Origin: Aphrophora alni
Lineage: Eukaryota; Arthropoda; Insecta; Hemiptera; Aphrophoridae
Reading direction: 5' to 3'
Assembly: GCA_963513935.1 (NCBI GenBank)
Contig: OY740768.1
Span: forward strand, 67,072,231-67,136,230
Length of the DNA: 64,000 nt
The notes beneath the pieces were generated by a model that was not told the origin of the DNA, ran no database searches, and saw only the letters and a program-made list of their open reading frames with translations. This document shows, one piece after another, positions 12,936 to 23,420 of the stretch (the stretch's first letter is position 1; every line of letters starts with the position of its first letter). A program made the position numbers and the translations under genes.

Positions 12936-15560
12936 CACCCATCATATAACTTTCTCTACACAACGTATACGTGAGTAAACAAATCCAAGAATACAAAATG
13001 CTATAAATAACTTTGTAATACGTATGGCGTGGTGTGCAAACAAATACCATCATTCATTAGAGAAGACAGTCTAGTTTCAACTCCGGTACCACACGGCGCG
13101 ACGTAAGGTTTGGTCAAATAAATGAGGTTTTATTGTGTAATTTTGATGTTGTTTTGTTCGTATTTTCATGTTTTTAATTTATTAACATATAACAGTCTTT
13201 TAAATGAGTAATAATTAAATTTTGTACACCACATGAAGATGATATATTACCTCTAGTCGATGTGATGGAAAAATCATTGATCCGAGAACCTTAATGATTA
13301 AAACAAATTAATAATAGTAGCCTAAAAATATAGTAGCATTTTACTACGCAATCGCCCCATCTTGTTTTTCGCGATTACCTTATGATAGGTAAGTAAAAGA
13401 CGAGAGATGAGATAAAGGAGGAAGTTGAGACAACCTAGTTAATCAAAGATGTAAAGTAGATGCATAGCAGGCTAGTATACTGAATCAATGTTTAACGAGG
13501 AGAGCAGCACTGGCAAACAGTTCCCACTTGGAATATGCATGAGACATAGTTCATACATAGCCAACTCAGCATAGTTCCCTAGACTCTAAGACTTACTCAT
13601 GGGATTCAACTAGAGATTGCTTTGTGTCTCCTCTTTTATACACACAAACATTCATTTATTTTAAATTAAAAGTTTACTTTAGTCATTTTAAAAATTATTT
13701 TTCTATTATTGTACGTAAGGAACTGAGAGCACGGTGGGATGAGAAACGATGACAAAATTCGCAGAAAAACGAAGAAAACTACAATACTAGTTAAGACTGT
13801 TGTCACCAGAAATCTATTATTTCATTGATTGTGAATATTTACATTTATTTTTGCACAAAATATAACCCGTTTATCGATTGATTCATCATAATCCATAATC
13901 AAAACAATTACTCAATTCAACAACAGGCTTCCTGAGAATTTAAATTTTGAGCTGAACTCGGAAAAATCAAACATTATAAAAGATAATAAGTAAACACCTC
14001 AATCTATATCTTAATTTTAACTAGAGTTGTAACTCCAATTACACGAGCACTCGAGTACGGACAGTTGTTGTGCACACTTTGATAACACGAAAGTAGGTAA
14101 TTTTTCGTTTCATCAGCTCTTCATAAAAACTAGCCAATAAAAATATCAATTGATGTAAAATTTGGAAAGTAAAATATTATTTTCCCGTTTTTTAAAATTT
14201 CGTGGGCATATTTAAAATTTCAAACTTTCTAACTTTTCATTTCAGTACTATCTAAGACCAAATGCATTTTTAACAACCAAAGGATGTCCGGATGTCATCA
14301 TTTACATAGAAAGCTGAAAAATATTAAGTGTCATTTTCACTACTCTAATCATTGGAGAGGAAAGATCCTCTCGTAAGTAATACAAGAGAAAACACTAAAA
14401 AATTATGATTTTCGTATTATATATGTTGATGGGTTTATATAGATACTCTTAAACTTAATTTCTTGGGAGTTTCAATGTTCTCTTCCATCAGTAATGCAGT
14501 TTTTTGAAAAATATGTGAAAATTATATATTTTTAATTTTTAGATAACTTGCATTATAAATAAAAACATGAAACTTCTTAGCATCTGAAAAATAACGCATA
14601 ATTATACAATTTTGACTATTAAATATTCATAAAGGCAGCCGTTTGAAACGTAAGTACATTCCTCCTGTACGTCGTACACTCCTTACATAAATTGTTACAA
14701 AGACTAATGTCACAAACGAATGGATCCACAATAAATAACATTTCCATTTTACCATGACAGCGTGATAACTATTTGTAGTTTTGTCGAGTTCAAAGTTTCT
14801 CATCAGCAATAAATGGCAGATCTATTAAGATCGTCAAGGCTGAACAATTCTTATAGGGATTAAAATTTGATTTCTGGGCTATAGAATTGCCCAGACGTTG
14901 CGTCGTTTTTTTTTTTTCGGAGGCCCACTACGACGAGTCTTGTCTCAGTGGGCTCTACAAGAAAACCATGAGAAATACAGATATATGGTTCAATTAATCG
15001 CTGCAAAAAGATCAAATCTTACAAGTAAATGTTCAAACTGGTGAAAATTTAACGAGTCAATATTTGTGTAAATCCAAACAGAATTCAGTCAATTCAGATC
15101 TTTGTAGATAGAGTGTAACATGGTCGCCGAGGGAAATGTACAACTGTCTTGCCAGTACATGGGCGACTCAACCGCATACAACGAAGCAATACAAACTTAA
15201 GTAGGTTAAATTTATCTTTATTGACTTCCTACAAACACCACAGCTACAGGAAATAAAGTTATACATAACAAGTTAAATGTAAAGGTAAGTCAAGACTTGA
15301 CTTATGATGTGATAAAAATAGCACATTTGTGCTACAAAATAAAACTCATCATTATATATATATGTGTGTATATAATCATGCATCATATAAAAGAAATTTG
15401 TTCTAAAAATTTACATATTTTATAATGTTACTTGCGAATTACAAATAAATGGAAAAACGGGTAATGCACGGGTCTTTCAGTATAAAGGAAGTTTTCAAAA
15501 TAGAATTATTACGAAACCCGTCGACTGAAGAAGATACTAAGACAAAGCTGGGATTTTTGT
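12936..15560. other. A+T-rich DNA, no gene recognised
   Basis: No recognisable gene. A small sequence at 14926-14952 can fold through cccact/agtggg arms, and a run of 13 T precedes it at about 14908-14920. A 26-codon open frame at 15119-15199 is too short to interpret. Confidence 0.5.
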
Positions 15561-15564
15561 GTGT

Positions 15565-15704
15565 ATTGTATACCCCTTACACCTAATGAAGACGGGGGAT
15601 TAGCGTAATGCCATCAACCGGGCTCGAACCTATGCAATCTTTGACCGTTCGGCCTGAACTGCAACAGATAAGCATGCGCCTCTGCCAACTGAGCTAAAAA
15701 TGGC
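15565..15704 (-). mobile_element. tRNA-derived SINE, copy 1
   Basis: On the minus strand the head reads like a tRNA. It starts GCCATTT, has an A box TAGCTCAGTTGGCAGAGG and a B box GGTTCGAGCCC, and closes with GATGGC, which pairs with the first bases. The A-to-B spacing of about 66 bases is too long for an ordinary tRNA, and the D and anticodon arms do not fold properly, so it is a SINE head rather than a tRNA gene. The following tail (ggttgatggc, then ...cccgtcttcattag) is shared with the copies at 38.3 kb, 32.2 kb and 46.05 kb. Both polymerase III promoter boxes are well preserved here, making this the most intact copy. The far 3' limit is uncertain. Confidence 0.8.
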
Positions 15705-16644
15705 AAAAGATTGTACTCAATATAAGTAATAGCAAAAACATAACAGATTACAATAATTTTATAAATTAGCCTTGGTTGTAAATACCAATTTTTAAGTATA
15801 AAGTGTGGAAACTTCAGTCCATGCACTTGACAGCAGCTACAAAGTATTTAAACATTCACCTCAATGTTTACAGTAAAATTATTTTATCATCAAGTCCCAG
15901 TTTCCTTCCTTTCTATTTTTATTAATTAGAATAAAAAATTCAAACTTTAGAAATCTATTTTAGGTATAGATTCTACTTTGTTTACAACTTTTTTTCCTTC
16001 CTCGCGAGGAGGTTAACTCAAAACCTTAAATAGACAGAGATTTGTGTAACACAACATTTTAAAGTAACAACTTGAGTAACAGAAAATTTAAAAATGAAAA
16101 CGTAATTTCTCTGAATCAATTAAACATAGCGGCCAGTCTTATATATACACTTTTCATATAAGATGTAAAGGAATTTTTAACAAACAACTTACTGTATTCT
16201 CCTTTGAAGTATTTACAATCCACCGTAGCAATTTGGAAACCACAATCATAATTTGGTAGTATTAAGATAGAAATAATTTTTAAATGAACTTGTGATATTT
16301 TATTTCAGCAAGAAAGAGTAAATTTAGTAGGCCTACTTACATATTTGTAAGGAAAAAAGAGCTCCAGGTAGATAGTTAAGGCTAATTTCTAGACAATGAA
16401 GGTTATTTAATCAAATAAAATCATAATTTTCTGTAACTGCTGGATACTCATTAACAGAATAAACAACCAACACATTTGTCATCAAATTATGGTCGAACTT
16501 CAAATACAACATTAAAGTACATCCTAAAATACTACAAAATTAACAATTTTTGTAATAAATTGCTCTGGGTCTTATAAGAAAAAAATCGTTTCCTCACCTG
16601 TATTTATCAGCCGCCATTTGCTTAATTCTCTTAACAGAACTACG

Positions 16645-16686
<42 letters not shown>

Positions 16687-17704
16687 TAATTACACACCTC
16701 GTTATAATGGTGTACACAATATTCATTTACCATTCGAGGTGTTGGAGTTGATAATGTACTCCTATAAAGGGAGTAGAAAAAGCTAACCTATTATAAAAAA
16801 GTCGACTCTACCAAATTAGGATTCTCAAACTTTATTTTTTTTTTCAATTTAAACAAAAATAGAGGAGCCAGAGACTGGCACATTATGATCACAATGTACA
16901 TGTTAATCGCACTTCTTAAGAGAAATAATCATCTCCATAATTCACAACTTCTTTATTTGAACACTTAATAAATATTCGAATATTTAAAAGACTCACTTTG
17001 TCTAAGCCTCGAGACTTTATTTTATGCGGTGATACATATTTTTATGATGAGACCCTTTAAGATCTCATAGTTTGTTTATATTAAGGTTATATTGGAAAAG
17101 AGGATTGTGCAAATCACTTTATCCAATCTAATCCTGTCTATTTTCTTCCTTAAAATAAAAATTATAGCTATTTTCAAAATACCAAGGAAATTGATTTATT
17201 ACTTATTTAGAATAAAATATAACAAATGAAAATCTCTGCAAAATTCTCTGTTCTAAGTGATAAAAAGAGTTTACTTGCACTTAAACAACTAGATCTTTAC
17301 TCTGCAGTCATCTCAACTATTTCAGCTACGATTATGTTTTCTGTCCTACATTAAACGTAGATTAAGATTCTCAGAAAATTGTGCATTTAAAATTATAGAT
17401 AAAAAATAATGTATCAGTGTCTTTATAATATAATTACAAAACAATTTCTTTTTAAGTTTTCATAGAAGTCACCACCTAGAATCCGTTCGGTAATTGAAAA
17501 ATATCCAATACTAACTGACTTTATGGGACGTGGAATGCCATCAATTCTGCTATAAAATTATATAACAATGTTTATTTTCGGCTTTATTTCAACCCAAAAC
17601 TGCTCAGTTTTTTTTCAGCTGCTTTACTTCAGAATGTATGGCTTTTCATGGGTTTATTCCAATCGTAGTAAAGATATATGAAAAGAAATTCTCAAGTTAT
17701 CAAC
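15705..17704. other. A+T-rich DNA with a short AT microsatellite
   Basis: No gene seen. It includes (AT)n at about 16645-16674 followed by a T run to 16684, and an imperfect inverted 'cacctcg' motif near 16696 and 16735. Confidence 0.55.
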
Positions 17705-18640
17705 AGTTATGAACGCAGCCAGCCATGTTTGGTACTATACACACGTAAAGTCAAAGCGTCTCATCTCTTCAACTACCACATCTCTCTATTTTGTACTGTT
17801 ACTCTACTTTTTGAGGTCCCAATATAGTCTTCAAATTTCCCACAATAGCAAGGTCCCATTTCAATCTTGGTCTTTCTTCTGGCAAATTTCTCCTCGTATT
17901 TTGGGATCTGATCAACAGGTATTCTTACTACATTTCCAACAAATCTAAATTGATTTATTTTTATATATTTATGACCATCAATATCTATCTAAAAGTCTCA
18001 AATTAAAGCTTGGCACTTTGTTCGTCGCCTCCATACATCTTTACACACCTCTTCAAAATTCTTCTTGCTATATTGTGCTCTAATCGTAACAGGTCATTCT
18101 CCTGTGCCACCAACAACAACCAGTATTCAGATCCATATGTCAAAAAGGTGTGATAAAAGATTTCATAAAGACAGAGTTTTATAGTACGAGTCATTACAAT
18201 ACTTCACATATCCATAAATAATACCTGTTTGCAGTCATTATTATGCTATGTATATCAGGCCCTATTTCTATATTTTAATTTGTCTGGAATCCAAGATAAA
18301 GAAACGCAATCACATTTAAAAGTATATCAAATTAGTGTTGCTTCTGGGCCATATTGGATTTAAAAACAGGAGCACATACAATTTATCTTGGTCTTTTTAA
18401 TAACAATACCAACTCCAGCTCCTGCCTTCTCTAGATATCAAAAAGCACCTCTCATCGCCGACAAATTTCTTCCCACCACATCTACATCGTCTGCAAATTC
18501 CAGAATCTGAACTGTCATATTAAATAACGTTTCACCAATCTGAATCCCAGACTGCTTCAACATCCTCTTCAAGGAAATGTTGAGCAAAAGGGATGCTAGA
18601 TAATCCTAATCAAACCCCTTTATGGGTTTGAAAATCCCGA
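17705..18640 (-). pseudogene. Decayed LINE reverse transcriptase, C-terminal part (RTE-like)
   Basis: On the minus strand a chain of reverse-transcriptase landmarks appears in the right order. First is a degenerate KG-(R)Q-D-LxxLLxN block near 18570-18625, then the catalytic box FADDVDVVGRNL (FADD at about 18486-18497). Next come an EKAGAGVGIVIKKTK block near 18400, TYGSEYW (about 18119-18139) with LEHNIARRILKR, GNVVRIPVDQIPK (about 17900-17938), and finally ERPRLKWD plus NREMW near the end. These match the region after the palm and the GHV-R / G-RPR-RW tail of RTE- and Dong-type LINEs. Several frameshifts and stops divide it, and no endonuclease or N-terminal palm is visible upstream, so it is a 5'-truncated dead copy. 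The plus-strand open frame at 17709-17948 is its antisense. Clade assignment is inference; LINE identity is firm. Confidence 0.8.
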
Positions 18641-20759
18641 GACAAATCATTTTGCATAGACAATCTTTTGCAATATTTATGAATGAAAACATCAAAACAA
18701 CAGGGTTATAATGTAAGCAATTATAACATCTATTGGTTCCGCCTCTAATAAATTATAGCCATGTATTTACAGTGCACGATTATGCATTAAAACTTCACTA
18801 GGTAAAAAATAAGTATGAGGTCATCGCATTAAACTTGTATGAAAATAGTAAGCTATTACAAAAGCATATGTTCGACAGAGCGAAACTAAGAATGTTGGCA
18901 ACTGTTATGACCAAGCCACGCATCTTAATCCAAGTTAGCGTTAGCGTTCAATGACACCAACAAGAAACTCATTTTTCATTTTAGATATTGAATAAGATTC
19001 TTTGCACCGAGGCCTATCCTGTATAGTGAGTACGAGTGTGGCAATCCCCAGGTTCCTAGTTGGATCTACAACTTTCTTCATATAGTCTTGGGTTAGACTT
19101 TTTTTAATCTTTTCTATAAGTTCTCTTTTGAACAAGTCTTCTTCTTTTCCGACCTGTTGCTAATACAATATTCAAGAGAGGTTTTTATTTTATAATCCTT
19201 TTCCCTTTTTTATGAGAGGTTTAAAACTGACAGTTTTTTCGTTTTGTATGTACAAAGTTTTTAGTTTATTTCCGTTTTAAAATGGCGGTTATTCAAAACC
19301 AACTACTTCACGGTTTCAAGGTGTGAACACGGGTGTCTCGACTAAGAATATAATGCGCAACCCAAAGTATTCAATATAAAGGTGTGAATGAGGAAAAGCG
19401 AGCAGTTCTACAAAAAAAAAGAAAAAGTTAAATAGAACTTTGTAACAACATTAATAAATTTTAATTTTTTAATATTTAAAAAAATAATATTAGATATATA
19501 TTCCTATAAGAATATATATCTATTTTTTTTCTTCCAACCAAAATAAGGAAATGCAGATTCTAGAGCAATACATATTTCGTTAAAATGAATATTCATGACA
19601 AAAGCTAATCGACTATCCGTACTTATAGTAACAATGAGACTAATAGATGTATTATATAAATGAATAATACTATTAATGCAATTAGACAATAACTTAACGA
19701 TGTTTATTTAAGTGTAGGAATAAACACAAATAGACGAGTAAACCTATCTAATTTCAAAGAACGATATCAATGTATACACCTTATCTAATTAATCGATATT
19801 TTGCCTGTTGTACCTCGTTATGTCGTAATAACTATTAGAACACGATTAACGTATATGAATAAATCACAATTTTACTTAATTGAACTATGGATAACTACGA
19901 CAATGGCTGTCAGTGCTTGGTAATGAATCACACGGAATTGTTTGCTATAGTCAGGTGGCACGTTCACAGGCATTAATTGCGACTGGGTACGTCTTGTTTA
20001 TAATTAACTCACAACTGCTCAGTCATCCCATTCTGTCACTACCAAATTAGACAAAGTTTCGGATTCGTTTCAAGTAATAACTGCTAATATCCATTCTTTT
20101 TTTTTGTATAAATCACTTATTATTTATAGTGCTTTAAAAACAAGTAACAACAGCTGTCTATGTTTAAACAGTTTGATACGTGCGAAAAAATAATTCTTAT
20201 AGGAAATGTGACGCTAGAGTAAACTGATGGGAATGTAAACTATTGGTATACTTCTACCACAATTAGGCTGATACGCAAATTTAGACTGTACATCGTTATT
20301 TGTTAGGAAATAATTAACTTGCGATAATACAAAACTATTACCATAGATTTCCATACGTACGACTCTCATTAAAATGTAGGCTTATTAGAGTGATATACAT
20401 GGTCTCGAAATCCAATACACCATGGTTCAATAGAGTTCATGGTACATTGTGTTCCTTGAAATGAAAAGGAATAATCGTCTTGATACATCATCCTATATAT
20501 TACTCATAACTACTGTAATTTTCTAAGGTTCGACTCCATCAAAAGTTAGAGGTGTTAATTTTACAATCTTGGATATGACTACTAATTCGTTTTACATCCA
20601 ATTGTTTCCCAGAGAGTTCGTACTTCTTAAAACGGGTCATTTTAAATTCAAGACTTTAAATAAAACGTCTTGCATGTCCAATGTTCCACCGTTTGGGGAG
20701 AAAAAAAAATCTTAATTTGATCTGAAATATTCCAGCAGTTATATAACAATACTTTTATA
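18641..20759. other. A+T-rich DNA with one weak open stretch
   Basis: No recognised gene. On the minus strand 18938-19147 is open for 69 codons (charged start, ...ELIEKIKKSLTQDYMKK...), and its upper end lies just after a plausible splice acceptor (pyrimidine-rich stretch ending 'attgtattag'). I do not recognise the peptide, and chance is a sufficient explanation. Confidence 0.45.
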
Positions 20760-20792
20760 CGGTATGGGCCAAAATAAACAGTACTGAAACTG
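20760..20792 (+). repeat. Left terminal inverted repeat of the mariner element
   Basis: 33 bases, 4 mismatches against the reversed right end; immediately preceded by TA. Confidence 0.9.
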
Positions 20793-20884
20793 AATCAGCT
20801 GTGTCCTTTTCGATCAACTGTGTCAACTTTTGATTGTTGCCACGTCTTATTATTTCTTTCTTATTTGAGGTTAGTTTTTACTGA

Positions 20885-21961
20885 ATGATGCTAACTACTT
20901 TTATCGTAGAGCATTATTTTCGCTCATACGAAATTGGAAGTGCGGGTGGGCCAAGTTGTCACTCACTCCATTACGTTTTCAGGAACATTTTCACAAAAAC
21001 CCGCCTAGTAATACTGTGATTATTAGTGTTGTTCAAAAATTTCGAAGAACTTCGAAGTGTTTTGACGCAGCGGAAGGGCTATTCAGGTCGCCCAACAACT
21101 GTATAAATGAAAACCACGGAAGAGTGTTGCAGCAAGTGTTACAGTCACCAAAAAGAAGCCTAAACTGAATATAAGCAATACGGCGTTGAGAAGAATGTTG
21201 AAAAACAATGGTGGTTTCCCCCACAAGATACAAACTGGGCAACCTTTGAACTGTAAAAACAAAACAGTCAGAGTTCAGTACAACGCTTCAATGTTAGCAA
21301 TGTGCTATGGAGAACCTGAGTGATGTATAGTTTTCAGATGAATGTCATGTGCACCTTAATGGTTTCATAAACAAGTAGACAACAAGTTTTCTTGGGTTTG
21401 AACGTCCTGACAGTGTTGTAGAGAGGCCACAGCATAGTAAGCGTGTAACCATTTGGTCGCTGTGTCAGGGAGAGGCATAGTCCATACTTTGTTGAAGACA
21501 ATAATGGAAATTCACTTACTGTAAATCAGGACCGATATAATGTCATTCTTGATCGTTTTATTGGAGACCTCGGGGGATTTGTCGTGCCCAAAACTTGTGT
21601 TTTCGTTCACAATGGTTCCAACAAGATGGTGCAACCGGCTCTCTGCCTTAACCAACATTGCTTTCCTCCAAGAAACTTTTGGCAACCGCCTCATCTCCCT
21701 TAGAACAAACTTTCCTTACCCAGCTCATTCCCCTGATCTTACACCACCTGACGCCTACGTCTGGGGAATGTTGAAGGAGAAAATTTTCCGTGAAGACTCA
21801 TCAGCTACCATCGTCCAACTCCAGGAAAAAAAATAACCATATGTATAAGGAGCATGAAACAACCCCTCTTCACAAAAATGATGCAAAACCTTCAAAAACA
21901 GTACGTGTGTTGCCTAAAACTGAACCGTGGTCATATTGAACATGTTATTACCCGAGTTTAA
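20885..21961 (+). pseudogene. mariner transposase, broken (DD41D-like)
   Basis: Encodes, in several frames, a DNA transposase of roughly 358 codons, the usual size for the family. It would cut and paste the surrounding element. The start MMLTTFIVEHYFRSYEIG at 20885 fits the family N-terminus. A helix-turn-helix region follows (RFQEHFHKNPP..., about 20967-21060). The first catalytic Asp lies in SDECHVHLNG (codon 21337-21339), the second in WFQQDGAT (21625-21627), and the third in SPDLTPPDAYVWG (21750-21752). About 122 bases separate the second and third Asp codons, i.e. 40-41 residues after allowing for a frameshift, pointing to a DD41D-type spacing rather than the classical DD34D. At least two frameshifts and several stops destroy the frame, yet all three acidic residues survive. 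The end is ...ITRV and a stop at 21959-21961. Confidence 0.9.
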
Positions 21962-22018
21962 CCGATTTTGCTTCCTTTTACTTGTATATGTTGGTAAAAC
22001 TATGTAAATAAAATATTA

Positions 22019-22051
22019 CAATTTCAGTACCGTTTATTTTGGCGCATACTG
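22019..22051 (-). repeat. Right terminal inverted repeat of the mariner element
   Basis: Reverse complement of the left repeat with 4 mismatches in 33; followed by TA at 22052-22053. Confidence 0.9.
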
Positions 22052-22504
22052 TATTTATTACAAAATTTTTGGTTTTATAAATATATACATTTTTAAATCA
22101 CTCAAATTACAGGATTTTTTTAAAAATTAACTGACAAAATTTAAGTTATGTCTATATAACAAATAGTCATGTCCAGATTTAACATGACTACCCTGTTAAC
22201 AGTTTTGAGTTCAAAGAGAAAGATTGAGAAGGGTGGAACTTACAAGGGTGTTTGCAGTTGACGTTGTACAATGAGTAGACAACTTCTTGACCATTAGCAA
22301 AACAGTCCAATCAACAAGCTGTCTTTACTTTACATTATCAAACATTCTCCCTTCTCAAAGAACATATTACACAAAATAAGCGATCACGAAAAAATTCCAT
22401 GATTTTTGCCTACGGATTAGTGTAAAACTAATTAACTAGTTATTTTTACCTTATTTGATATGTCAGACTAATCCTATTTGAACAGACTAATGTTCTATCG
22501 TAAA

Positions 22505-23200
22505 AATAACTTCCTTACGACCGCGGTTTCGGGCATTCGCCCATCTTCAGGTAACACTTATACAAGACAAAAAACACTCAATAAAACACAAATCTTAACT
22601 CCGTGTCAAGGTTAAAAAGTTCAAACATTGTTGGCGAGCGACGTGCACGTTAGCTGCTACTACTGGCGTCCCTGTCGTTATCTTGTTTGGCATCCTTTCT
22701 GAATCGACGATGGTATCAAATATTATGTTAGACTGGAAAGACAACTGGTCAAATTTCTGGACGGTAGATGTTCTTTAAACCTCATTAGGATAGGTCATCT
22801 CGTTTGGCCTGTGTAATGGCTAGGACATTCGTTGCCGGTTATTTGATAGATTCCTGTTTGTCTAACTTGTGACAATTTTCGGAAGTCGCGTGTAAAGTTT
22901 GGTTAGTGGTTGTCGGCTTTCTGTATATTTTGACGAAGAGTTCATTAAGCTATTTTTTGATAGTTAAATCGAGGAACTTTAGACTGTCATTGGATTCTAT
23001 TTCTATGTGAATCGAAGGTTAGGGTGCAACTTAATCAAAAAACCTGTGTTGGTTTAAGTAGCGAAAAGGTATTCATTTTCCTTGTAATTTAGAAATACCT
23101 ATGATAAAATGCTGGACAACGGTAAAGTATTCACTTTTAAAATAGAAATAATTCTGAGAGAGCACTTCTTTAATGAGGGAGATTAACTCTCCTACATTAT
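22505..23200 (-). pseudogene. Penelope-like retroelement fragment: RT remnant plus GIY-YIG endonuclease domain
   Basis: Penelope-like elements encode a reverse transcriptase related to telomerase followed by a GIY-YIG nuclease. On the minus strand this stretch reads LISLIKEVLSQNYFYF (about 23139-23190), then a jump to IEIESNDSLKFLDLTIKK (about 22950-23010), LFVKIYRKPTTTNQT (about 22895-22935), and GIYQITGNEC...HYTGQT (22801-22855) with RFKEHL after it. This order and these motifs are characteristic of the group. The segment that should hold the catalytic YxDD of the RT is missing, so an internal deletion has removed it, and stops and frameshifts are scattered through the rest. The nuclease signature Tyr residues of GIY and of HYTG are present. 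The 3' side contains 'cctgaagatgggcgaatgcc', the kind of short imperfect palindrome often found after such genes. Inactive copy; group identity is firm. Confidence 0.85.
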
Positions 23201-23420
23201 AAATTTAGGGTACCCGTCATAAGACAAAAACACAAAATTCCGATTTTCTCGGTCGCTATATCTCCGAAATTGCTGATTTGCGAATTATTCGGTAAAAACT
23301 GAAACATCGGCCATTGAGCTGTTTAAAAAAAAGTTATTTCTCAAAATCGGCTCTACCAATTTCGTTTAAATTTTGGTGAAACGTTAAGAATAATGGGTCA
23401 AACTAAACATGCTATTTGCA
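23201..23420 (-). repeat. Possible diverged copy of the dispersed 'aaaatcggtcca' repeat
   Basis: On the minus strand it contains a run like 'accaaaatttaaacgaaattggtagagccg' (only partly matching) and on the plus strand 'tatatctccgaaattg'. These resemble modules of the repeats at 26.1-26.6 and 48.3-48.6 kb. The match is short and the family is unnamed here. Confidence 0.3.

Larger units (their letters stand above)
20760..22051 (+). mobile_element. mariner-family DNA transposon, full length but inactive
   Basis: A 1,292-bp element bounded by inverted repeats that match at 29 of 33 positions. The left end starts CGGTATGGGCCAAAATAAAC and the right end, reversed, CAGTATGCGCCAAAATAAAC. It is flanked by TA dinucleotides at 20758-20759 and 22052-22053, the usual Tc1/mariner target duplication. 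The length is typical for mariner. Inside is one broken transposase reading on the plus strand. Having both ends intact but the gene broken makes it a dead element whose ends could in principle still be recognised by a related transposase. Confidence 0.93.

Noticed and set aside
15600..15704. A genuine tRNA gene on the minus strand
   Set aside because: Promoter boxes and acceptor pairing are present, but the box spacing is too long, the inner arms do not fold, and the tail is shared with three other loci, so it is a SINE.
17709..17948. 79-codon plus-strand frame
   Set aside because: Antisense of the LINE C-terminal tail (GNVVRI and ERPRLKWD read on the minus strand).
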